Of a stretch of 64,000 nt of DNA, positions 35,906-45,599 are shown one piece after another. How positions within the stretch are numbered: position 1 is the stretch's first letter; each line of letters begins with the position of its first letter. This stretch comes from Oncomelania hupensis (lineage: Eukaryota > Mollusca > Gastropoda > Littorinimorpha > Pomatiopsidae): the NCBI GenBank assembly GCA_036898135.1, contig JBAHVR010000303.1, positions 1 through 64,000 on the forward strand, given 5' to 3'. The translations under genes and the position numbers were made by a program. The notes beneath the pieces were generated by a model. That model did not search any database and was not told the DNA's origin. It saw only the letters and a list, made by a program, of their open reading frames with translations.

Positions 35906-36640
35906 CGTTTACATAAATATTTGGAACGGATGCGCAGAGAGCAAAGCTAGCCGAAGGCGAGTAAATGAGACAATCGCTTGCTCAAAACTTTAGTGATAGA
36001 TCCAGCAGGCTTATATCTATCCTATCCTAGCGCTGTGTTAAAAGATTATGAGGAGAACATGTTCCCGTATTGTATATTCAAGTGTCATTTAGAACATATC
36101 TCCCTTTTCCTGGTTCGCGCAGCATCCCGAACGAACATGTAACTGTAACATTTAAGTCTTCACTTCTACACTGCTATCAAGATTCCATATTAGCCTTCAA
36201 GCAGGAGCTCGTCATTGATTGGTCTGATTTAACGAAGTTCTACCAATCAGAAATCAGGTAGGATGGCCTTGACGCTAGGGATGTTAGTACAATTATCAAA
36301 TATATATGATCCGTCTGCATAATTCTTTAAACGTTAAACGCTGTTCTCTTTAGACTAGATAGTGAAACGGGTCTTATTTTACGCACGTAGCTGTTCAGAA
36401 ACAGCTTGCTCAAGACAGACTAATTAGATGTACTAATTAGCGAAAATGGTACCAGTAAAGGAATAAAACGGACACCTTAAAAAGGTTGTTATGTGCTTGA
36501 TGAGAGAAATCAGAGATAAGGTTGAGATAAAGGAATTCACATAGCGAAGCGATAGTTTCATCTACGCTGATGACGACGTTGACAAAAGAGAAATCCCCTT
36601 AATAATACCTTATTCTCTAAGATAGAAGCAAAAAATACAG

Positions 36641-37243
36641 TGTTACGTTTGCGACGCGCACGATAGTACGTGTGAGACGCGCACGATAGATCCGATCGTT
36701 TTGTTTTGCAAAGCATTCAATAACAGAGTGTATATTTACCTTTGATTTGATTTTGCGTTGTTGGTAGAAGAAGCTTGGTATAATGTTGACAATTTTCGTT
36801 GGTCGATATTATTAGAGAATCTTCTAGGGTTGCTTGTTTACTATCGATCGAAGCATCTAGATAGATCTGCTGGTAGCTGAGAAAATTCTTGGCCGTAAAG
36901 AAAGTTGTATGACGTAAGACAGTGATGACGAATTTCATTGTGATTGGTTAATTGCGTCACGCTGGGATGTTCAGCTTCTAACGTTCTCTGGAGTATAGAA
37001 GGACTATATACTATATGCCGCAAAGTTGAAAAGTAAAAAGAGAGATAGTGAGAAAGTGGAAAAAGCGATTGTATGCAATTGTTGATGTGTGCTGAATAAA
37101 GTTGGAAAACTTCATACGACGACTCCTGCTTTGTTGCTGAGTGAACAGGTTGCGTGGATAAAAACGAATCTGGGTTACACTTATCAGGATTCAAGCATCG
37201 GGGCTGAATCAACTACTGATAAAAACCAACAACGAGTGTAACA
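36641..37243 (+). mobile_element. Solo LTR of an LTR retrotransposon
   Basis: The 603-bp unit starts TGTTACG and ends GTGTAACA, giving the short inverted TGTTAC/GTAACA ends of an LTR. It is flanked by identical 5-bp direct repeats TACAG (36636-36640 and 37244-37248). Inside are a TATA-like CTATATACTATATG near 37004 and a polyadenylation-like GAATAAAG near 37092, in the order expected for plus-strand transcription. GACGCGCACGATAG is directly repeated (36653-36666, 36676-36689). No internal coding region is adjacent. The minus-strand 123-codon frame inside is not considered coding. Confidence 0.85.
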
Positions 37244-37462
37244 TACAGGACAATCTACATTTTAAACAAAGACCAAACAAGGTAACCATCGTTGATCATT
37301 CCAGTACATGCCCACTGAAGCGTCTAATTAATGCCCGATTACACGAATGCGGGAGGTTTGACCTATTTGAGGTAATAACCTATACTACAGAGGATTGCGG
37401 TCACAGGTGCGTGCACAAGGGTCAAAGACGTTGTGCCCATGATAGGATATGCATGGTTCCAC

Positions 37463-37690
37463 CGCCGTAGCTCAGTGGTAAAGCGTTCTCCTGGCACACC
37501 GAGGATCCAGTCTCCAATCCCGGGTGCGCAAAGCCATTTTCACTGTCCAATTTAGCAGTATGATTGCTCTGGTGGTTCAGTGTTGATTTATGTCCATACC
37601 CTTTGTTCCCTGGGATGGATATCCCCGACTGCCATATCGCCTATGGTGGGTGTAGACGTTAAACTTCCATGTCCATTCATTCGATATGGA
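37463..37690 (+). mobile_element. SINE with Ala-like tRNA head
   Basis: CCGCCGTAGCTCAGTGGTAA carries an intact A box (TAGCTCAGTGG). The B box region (AGTCTCCAATCC) is degraded. The body ends with GGGTGTAGACGTTAAACTTCC and a (CATT)n tail, the classic SINE 3' layout. Possible target repeats TATGCATGGTT and AATGCATGATT flank it. It is therefore a SINE head and not a tRNA gene. Confidence 0.7.
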
Positions 37691-37931
37691 TAATGCATGA
37701 TTGCGTGAAAGGTCAATAGTTCAAGGCTGGAAGTTTAAGATACGGTCTACCGCTTTAGGTAGTAAAAATGGATGAAATCCGGGTGTGCCCTGTACTAAGG
37801 AGCAAAATGAATAATCTTCAACATTGTAGCCTACTTTCCAGACAAATTCAAATCTACTTCAGTCTTATAGATTAATATGCATTACACTACACTTGGGAGA
37901 GGTTGTCTACCTTCCATTTGTTGGTTAGTTA

Positions 37932-38640
37932 TGACGGCCTACTAGCGCCAAAACCGAGAGTTACCATTATTACGAGATAATTAAAATTATCACGTGTTTT
38001 GTGTAAATTACAGAGATATCGGTAATCCGCAGTGTTAATTAATAATTATCAGTATTTGCCACGCTTTCCTAGCGCCAAAACCTGATAATTACAAATATCA
38101 TGAGATAATTACAATTTTCAAGAGATAGTTACAATTATCAAGAGATAATTACAATTATCACTGAAAATTATAAATATCAAGATGAGCATGCGCGGCCCGA
38201 TACGCGATGTGCATGCGCGGCAGCGGCACTGTTCCCAGCACGCCTGGGGTTTTGGCCCTAGTAAAGCGTGGCCAAAACTGAAAATTCGTAATTAACACTG
38301 TGAATTACACAGAACACGTGTTAATTACAATTATCACTGATACATGTAAGTTTTGCAGGTTTTGACGCTAGTAAGCCGCCTTGCCATAATTAAGCATGAT
38401 CACGTGAAAATTATAATTATCAAGTAAAAATTGTAATTATCATGTGATAATTACAATTTTCAGTTTTGGCGCATTTCCAGGCGGATTAATAGAGCCAACA
38501 CTGAAAATTAAACATGATCACACGAACATATTTGTAATTTTTAATGATAATTGTAATTATCCCATGATATTTGCAATTATCACATGATAATTGTAATTAC
38601 CAGGTTTTGGCGCTAGTAGGCCGCCATAGTTAGTCTAGCC
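37932..38640. mobile_element. Palindromic MITE cluster with GGCCTACTAGCGCCAAAACC ends
   Basis: The outer ends CGGCCTACTAGCGCCAAAACC (37940) and GGTTTTGGCGCTAGTAGGCCG (38605) are perfect inverted repeats. Several internal versions of the same end lie at 38067, 38250, 38360 and 38465. The body is saturated with AATTATCA and TGATAATT in both orientations. The arrangement suggests one element inserted into another of the same family, with the inner pair near 38060-38270. Confidence 0.7.
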
Positions 38641-38859
38641 TTGGATGGCTCCTGCTAAGCAGAATCCATTCGTGTGGCCATTGGGTTATGCAGGACAAGG
38701 CGACGCGACATACGTTGGTGGTGAGCATTTTATATACCTCAGTGGCAGTGACGCGAAGATAATTTCATGGCACTAGAAGCCGTCATACCGGTTTACTTTC
38801 ACACTCTTCCCCGCCATGCAGGGCAACAATGTTTATGTCTCTCTTACGAGGGATAAGTG

Positions 38860-38980
38860 AAATAACAGTTCGGATTGGGCCGTATTCTTAAGGTGGTGGC
38901 CGAGAGGCGGGAATAACATACTCCGCTCGGCTACAAAAACAATAAATAAAATGCTATGCTAATGCAGTAGAATACAATAA
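38860..38980 (+). other. Possible tRNA-Ser/Leu-like SINE head
   Basis: GGTGGCCGAGAGGC resembles a type II tRNA A box (TGGCCGAGAGG), followed by an A-rich segment (AAAACAATAAATAAA). No B box is visible, so this is tentative. Confidence 0.25.
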
Positions 38981-39027
38981 TAGGACAGTGAATAAGAAAA
39001 TATACAACACAAAATGTCATTTACTAT

Positions 39028-39789
39028 CCTATCCTATCATACCCCGTAACTTGAGAGTCGCTGGGGCACCGCAGATGATCGTTTAACCAGCGTAATCCAT
39101 CTCTCTCTGTCCTCAGCAACCCTCATGGTTTCGCTCAATGTCAAGTAAGTCCATTCTCGAGTGTTGTCCTCCCACCTCATTTTCTGCCTCACTCTTCTTC
39201 TTCCTCCTTACACCGTGCCTTGCAGGATGGTCTTTGTAAGGCCTGATGGCTCTGGTGACGTGGTAATACCATCGGGGTTTCCGTTTCCTCACTACTGTGA
39301 GCACGACAACGTGTTTTTCAATGGCTTGTGTGATGGTCTGCCGGGACTTCGTCGTTGGTGATGTGCTGAGTATAGGAAATGCCCAAAAGTCTTCTGTAGC
39401 ACCTCATCTCCATGCTTTGTATTATTCGTTGAAGATCCGCTATGAGGGTCCATGTTTTACCAGCGTATAGGAAGATGGAGATGACAAGAGAGTTCAGCAG
39501 CCTTATCTTGGAGTGTAGACAGATGGTCCTGTCTTGCCAAATGGGCTTCAACTTTGTCATGGCAGCAGTTGTTTGTGCGATCCTGGAGAGGACTTCCTGT
39601 CGGGACCCATTGTCTGATACAATGGCTCCTAAATATTTGAAGCTATGCACTGTGTTGAGGGATTGGCTTTGGACTGTGAGGTCCGGGTGGATGCAATTGA
39701 TGTTGTTGGTCATCCATTTTGGTCTCCTCTGCACTTATTTTTATTCCAAAGGCTCTGGAGGTGGTGTCAAGCCTCTGTACCAGCTGTTC
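39028..39789 (-). mobile_element. LINE family 1, 5'-truncated minus copy with (TAGGA)n tail
   Basis: The minus strand encodes SFKYLGAIVSDNGS, LSRIAQTTAAMTKLKPIW, FLYAGKTWTL, MEMRCYRRLLG and, after a frameshift, HEDMLTVVRKRK and the C-terminal KNRWEDN-type segment. The 3' end shows TTACGGGGTATGATAGGATAG, the pentamer tail of this LINE. It abuts the palindromic MITE at 39789. Stops and frameshifts make it inactive. Confidence 0.88.
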
Positions 39790-41246
39790 AAGTACCATAA
39801 CCGAAAGTTACCATTATCACGAGATAATTGAAATTAACACGTGTTCTGTGTAATTTACAGAGATAACGGTAATCCACAGTGTTAATTAATACTTATCAGT
39901 ATTTGCCACGCCTTCCTAGCGCCAAAACCTGATTATTGCAAATATCATGAGATAATTATAAATACAATGAGATAATTACAAATATCATAGGAAAATAACA
40001 ATTATCAGGGAATAATTACAATTATAGTTGGAAAATTACAAATATCTTCGCGTGATCATGTTTAATTTTCAGTTTTTGGCTCTGGCAATCCGTTTAAAAT
40101 GGGACAATACCAAAAATTGTAATTGTTACTTGATAACTAACATTTTTACGTGTTAATTGTAAATATGTCGTTGGTATGTGCAATTATCACATGATATTTT
40201 GTAATTATCAGGTTTTGGCGCTAGTAGGCCGTCATACTGTGAAGTACACAGAATACTTGTTAATTACCATTGTTGAGGGGGTGTGCACTCTTCCCTGAAA
40301 CCATTAATGCGAAGTGGCGAAGCCACAAGCGCGAGCCTGCGAAGCAGGCGAGTGAACTAGGGAAGTCCGGGGGCATGCCCCCCCCCCCCCTCGCCCCCCG
40401 CTCCCCGCCCTCCCGGAAAAATTAGAAAATTATGTTTTAAATCTGTGCAAGCTGGTGCATTCTGGGCATTATTTTGAGGACTGAAAACAGTAATGTTTTG
40501 TGCTAATAGTCCTCTTTTAGCCCCCTACCCCCCTACCCCACACACACACACACACAAACACTCCTTTGCAAATTCTGATGATAAAATTTACAATAGCAGA
40601 ACATCTTGCATAAAGGTTTATAAAAACACAGGTAAGATTAATGCCAATAAAACAAGAAATAGCCACTCACATCAGTTTTATTTAAAATTGACTTGATGCA
40701 TATACAATAAATACCTGTAGTTCTAAGTCTGATGAATAAAAAAATAAAAATAATTTAAAAAAAATAACTTGGAGGTAAATGAAACTTTGTGGTGAGTGAG
40801 TATTAGTATAGTTGTTTTTTTCTTCTCTTTTTCTCCCTCCTTTTTTTTTTGATCGCTAGGCGTGTGTGCACGTGCACAAGTGCCCCCCCCCCCCCCCCCC
40901 CGCCAAATCCGCCCCTGATTACTATTATCACTGATACATGTAAATGCACGTTTTTTCGGGAGTAAGCCGCTTTAGTCAGAATTAAGCATGACCACGTACA
41001 AATTGTAATTCTGAAGTAAAGTTTTTTTCATTATATGTGATAATTAAAATTTCCGTTAAGGCGCATTTCCAGGCGGATTGCTATAGCCAAAACTGAAAAA
41101 ATGATCATTATCACGCGAAGATTTTTATATTTTTTTCAATAATAATTGTAATTATCCCTTGATAATTGTAATTATTCCGTGATATGTGTAATTATCTCAT
41201 GATATTTATAATTATCAGGTTTTGACGCTATTAGGCCGTCATATAA
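39790..41246. mobile_element. Second palindromic MITE region, interrupted
   Basis: Contains the same AATTATCA-rich body and ends as the 37.9-kb cluster: CCTAGCGCCAAAACC at 39915, GGTTTTGGCGCTAGTAGGCCG at 40211 and GGTTTTGACGCTATTAGGCCG at 41217. Its left end is cut by the LINE at 39789. A 650-bp GC-rich unit interrupts it at about 40270-40918. Confidence 0.65.
40270..40918. mobile_element. Insert with GCGAAGC mini-hairpins and CAGGGGCGGATTTGG end
   Basis: The MITE sequence resumes on either side (GTTAATTACCATTG before, ATTACTATTATCACTG after), with near-identical ATTACCAT/ATTACTAT flanks. The right end reads CAGGGGCGGATTTGG on the reverse strand, a common DNA-transposon end. The left part holds GTGGCGAAGCCAC (40314-40326) and GCCTGCGAAGCAGGC (40335-40349), two hairpins with GCGAAGC cores, then GTCCGGGGGCATGCCCCC. 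Poly-C runs lie at 40379-40390 and 40884-40901. Confidence 0.55.
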
Positions 41247-41300
41247 ATCCGGTTATATTAATCACTTCGCGAATTCGCATCTATTCACACATCCAGGGTG

Positions 41301-41520
41301 GGGCCGGGTAGCTCAGTTGGTAAGAGCGTCTTGCTAGTAATCGAAAGGTCGCTGGTTCGAATCCCGGATTGGTCAACGTGTGATCATATTATTTTCCCCT
41401 TTACCAACAACTGGCCCGCTGGTGTCAGTATAAATCGGTCCAGTAGTCACCTATATGCGAAAGTGTCGTGTGACTATAATCTACAACACACATTTGCTAA
41501 GCGGCACAACCGCTACTCTG
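41301..41520 (+). mobile_element. SINE with Thr-like tRNA head
   Basis: GGGTAGCTCAGTTGGTAAGAGCG is a clear A-box region, and GGTTCGAATCC at 41354-41364 is a perfect B box. The anticodon-loop region CTAGTAA gives AGT (Thr) as a guess, but the anticodon stem does not pair well and the acceptor stem is imperfect. A tRNA-unrelated body follows (AACTGGCCCGCTGGTGTC). It is therefore a SINE and not a functional tRNA gene. Confidence 0.65.
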
Positions 41521-42222
41521 ACCCCCACCGCTTCTCCCAAACCCTCCCTACTCATTACTCCTACCTTTACCCTTCACCCTAATTCCCACCATTTCCCCTC
41601 CAACCTCCCATCCCCTCGTCACCCGTGCAGTTGTTGCTCGCTTCCCTCGCAGTATCATGTCAAGGAAAATAATCGTTGCAACAAAACAGCAACAACACAG
41701 GTCACGAGGGGAAATAAGTGGTTCGTATACATTATATAGCACGACCAGTAATGCACCCTGCGCAGCTGACCTCTTAGCGAGAGCGAGGTTTTAAAGTTAG
41801 CCTCGGCCATTCTCAACTCAGCTACGTAGTGTGAAAATAACAATGCCTACGGCAACTAATCTTCCTCTTTGGATATAATTATTATTATAAAGCCGGCGTG
41901 ATCTGCACCAGGAAGGACAGGGACGGGGACTTCAGTTTCAGTCTGTGAAAACACACTCATGATAAGAGCCAGGAAGTACATGGACCTGGAATTTTTCCGT
42001 CTCAATAGGTCCAGAGGAAACGTCATGCACGATAGGAGACTTAAAAGATACAGACTAACGCTACAAACCTCCTTAAGTCAGGCTACAAAATAAACAGGGG
42101 GCACAATTGCAGACATATCAATAAGGTAACAAGAAAGGAACGCGTTTGTATTAATTTTGTAACCGAAAATGCGGCCCATAGAGAACATTGAGTGGATAAC
42201 ATTTTTGTTTACTAAAGTGTGT

Positions 42223-42936
42223 GTGTGTTCCCCTTGGGGTCATGAGCAATCTTGTCACTGTAGATTGTTCTAACCTATAAAGGGAACAGTGAAAGCCCCA
42301 GTTGAAAACCTGTCTTGCCTTTGTAGGCATGACTAATTCACTGCGGCAACAGTTCCCCCCGTTGGAGTGCCGGGGGTTTCAGTATAAATAGTATCCCCAC
42401 TTTCTGGAAATTTAGTGCTTTAAATTCCCACTGTCGCTGTCTTCATCATTTGCTCTTTCCCATTCCTGATCTGTCCTATCACTCTGCTATACTTTCTTCT
42501 TCTTCGCTAGATCAATGACCTACCTTTTTTCTTGAAAACTCTTCCTGGACAAGACTCCTTGTTTGTGTATGAGGTCTGTTGGATCAGCTTGGGAGTGTTG
42601 GACGCTTTCTGCCGGGTGGTCACTAGGGCTTCCTATGATTGTATTATTTCGCACTATAGGCATTTTATATGTATGTGTTTTCTTGATGATTTATAATGAT
42701 GGTTGTATTCTATTTTGTTTTTGTAACCGGGGTGTTCGCGTAGTTGAGGTCAACCCTCAGCCGTCCCCCGCGTGGGATGTCTTTATTGTAAAGTGACTGG
42801 CCGGTGGAGGGCATTCAATTTTCCCACTAGGGTTGTTTCAGCAGATCTTTTATGCGGATCGGGGGTTGTCCGGTCCTGATTTGGCTCGGAAGAGTCCGCT
42901 GGACCTAAAGCAACAATAAATCAATCAATCAATCAA
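42223..42936 (+). mobile_element. Family A retroposon, full-length copy with CCCCTTGGGG head
   Basis: Nearly identical to the copy at 5579-6286 over its whole length. It ends GGACCTAAAGCAACAATAAA plus (TCAA)n. Fourteen-bp target duplications TTACTAAAGTGTGT lie at 42209-42222 and 42937-42950. The high identity of the two copies and the perfect duplications suggest recent activity. Confidence 0.9.
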
Positions 42937-43239
42937 TTACTAAAGTGTGTTATCTTAAATTGTATTATAGCCGATATAAATGATACGTCACCCCAATCTT
43001 CCCAAAGAAGTTTACTTTATTTGGGACGTTTCGACGCAATAGGGCGGGCATCTTCAGAACAATCTTTTTATGTAAAAACACACATGCAAGGAATAATTAC
43101 TACAGTATTTTGAAATTCTACCTAGATTAAAAACTTATGGCGTTTTTAGATTTAAATATAATATTTATATATAATGAAAAATGATATTTTCTAGTTTTCT
43201 CTCCTTTAAATCTAAAAACGTCAGAAGTGTCTCATTCTT

Positions 43240-43727
43240 CAGAACATTTTTTACATCCCTTGTCATCTCCACCTTCCTATACGCTTGCGAAACATGGACC
43301 CTCACAGCAGATCTACAACGAAGAATACAAAGCATGGAGATGAGGTGCAACAGAAGACTTCTTCAGAAATGGGTATTTCCTACACCCAACAAATCAACAA
43401 CGACGAAGTCCGACAGTCCATCACACAAACCATTGGACAAATGACATGCCTACAGTAGTGAAGAAACGGAAACTCCGATGGTATGGCCACGTCACCATAG
43501 CATCAGGCCTTGCAAATACCATCCTGCAAGGTACGGCGCAAGGAGGCAGAAGAAGAGTGAGACAGAAAAGGAGGTAAAAGGACAACATTCGAGAATGTAC
43601 TGGCTTGACACTGAGCATGAGCGAAGCCATGAAGGTTGCTGAGGACAGAGAAAGGTGGATTACGCTGGTTAAACGATTATCTGTGGTGCCCCAACGACCT
43701 TCGAGTTACGGGATAGGATAGGATAGG
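43240..43727 (+). mobile_element. LINE family 1, 5'-truncated copy
   Basis: Encodes FLYACETWTLTADLQRRIQS and MEMRCNRRLL, then the C-terminal RRVRQKRR and ERWITLVKRLS-type segments with frameshifts, ending in TTACGGGATAGGATAGGATAG. ACACACATGCAAG occurs before (43077-43089) and after (43729-43741); further similarity beyond it suggests duplicated flanks, not only a target duplication. Confidence 0.85.
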
Positions 43728-44097
43728 AACACACATGCAAGAAAACTATATAACTAATTTTGTTGAAATTCTTCTTACTATGTTTTGAATTTTTACAAAA
43801 TGATTTTAAAAAAATGCAACACAAACTATTTAGTAGCTAAACTTAGTTTTCTACAGTCTAAAATCATTTGGGTGAATAGTCGTTCAATGAAATAAACCAC
43901 ACAACAAAACCTTTCTCTCACCACCTCTCCCATTTTCAACCTCTGATTTTTACCCAATCATTTTTATTAAATGAGTAAGAAAGAAAAACAAAACCGATAA
44001 TCCAAAAGAAAGAAAAATAAAATAACAACAAACAGACGGTCAAAACAATTTACTTTTCCTTTCCCATGCATATCAATAATCTTTCTTCCGTCCTGAA

Positions 44098-44098
44098 A

Positions 44099-44130
<32 letters not shown>
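44098..44130. repeat. (GAAA)n microsatellite
   Basis: A perfect AAAG tetranucleotide run. Confidence 0.95.
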
Positions 44131-44246
44131 ACTGCATAAAGGCGGCATGCAGTTTTCCCTCATTGTAAAATGTGTTCTACTTTTCTTTGTTTCAGCATTG
44201 GTTTTTCCGCGCTTTTAGCTGATTTTAGGAAATGCTCTTTATAAAA

Positions 44247-44812
<566 letters not shown>

Positions 44813-45169
44813 TGTAGACAGACCCGACAAGGATCTCTTAATCTCTCTTTTGTCTTGCAGGAAAGAAAATGAGAAAGAAAGAATAAAATCATGTTTGAAT
44901 GAATCAATTAACAATCGAATAATTGGATAAATGATGTCATGAATGAATGAATGAATGAATGAATGAATGACACATTTCCCTCTTTCCATTGTGGCCATTC
45001 ATGTTGACTCAGTGGCCGGAAGTTCTACTTGACACGCAAACAAACGTGTTCAAACCAGTGTCGTTCGAGTGTTTTGCTATAGTCGTGCGCCTATATCTAA
45101 CAACCAAAATCACAGCTTACAAATTATCATTGCGTCTCCTCTTGGTTAAGGGGTGGATTGTCGACTAAA

Positions 45170-45203
45170 GGACCTACAGCAATAATCATGTAATGTAATG
45201 TAA
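45170..45203 (+). mobile_element. Family A retroposon, tail-only insertion (34 bp)
   Basis: The 34-bp segment holds just the family A 3' end (GGACCTACAGCAATAATCATG) plus (TGTAA)n. It is flanked by exact 11-bp direct repeats TGTCGACTAAA (45159-45169 and 45204-45214). It is a minimal 5'-truncated retrotransposition product. Confidence 0.8.
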
Positions 45204-45519
45204 TGTCGACTAAAACATGCCATGGGCAAATGGTTCGTTGTTGTCCAAAATTTGCAACACAATACTATTAGTATACGGCCTGGAAAAGAAACTTGTATGG
45301 CCACTCTTATGTACCAAGTGCAATCCGCGTCTTAAATTTAAGCAAACTGTAATACCTCCAGTTACCTACATTTTTTCTTCTGTGTACTGTGATGATGTAA
45401 TGTATTATGATGTGAGTTGTGCAATAAAATAAGCTATTTGTTATGCGTATGATTGTCTTAATTAATGTTTTATATAACAAAAACTGTTAATATTTCTTCT
45501 AGTTTTTAATCTTTCCGTC

Positions 45520-45597
45520 TTAGTCTTTGTGCTACTAAAGACAAATTTCCATGTTATTGTATTTTAACTATAGACAATAAAGATTCGTATTCGTATT
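45520..45597 (+). mobile_element. Possible LINE 3' end with (TTCGTA)n tail
   Basis: GACAATAAAGATTCGTATTCGTATT is a 3' end form of several invertebrate LINEs (recalled), with a polyadenylation-like AATAAAG. No coding part is attached. Confidence 0.45.
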
Positions 45598-45599
45598 TT

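Noticed and set aside
36841..37212. Minus-strand 123-codon ORF
   Set aside because: Lies entirely inside the solo LTR, with no known domain.
42985..43075. GGGACGTTTCGACG...CATCTTCAGAAC, similar in style to Penelope-like element ends
   Set aside because: Too short, and no coding or repeat partner in the window to support it.
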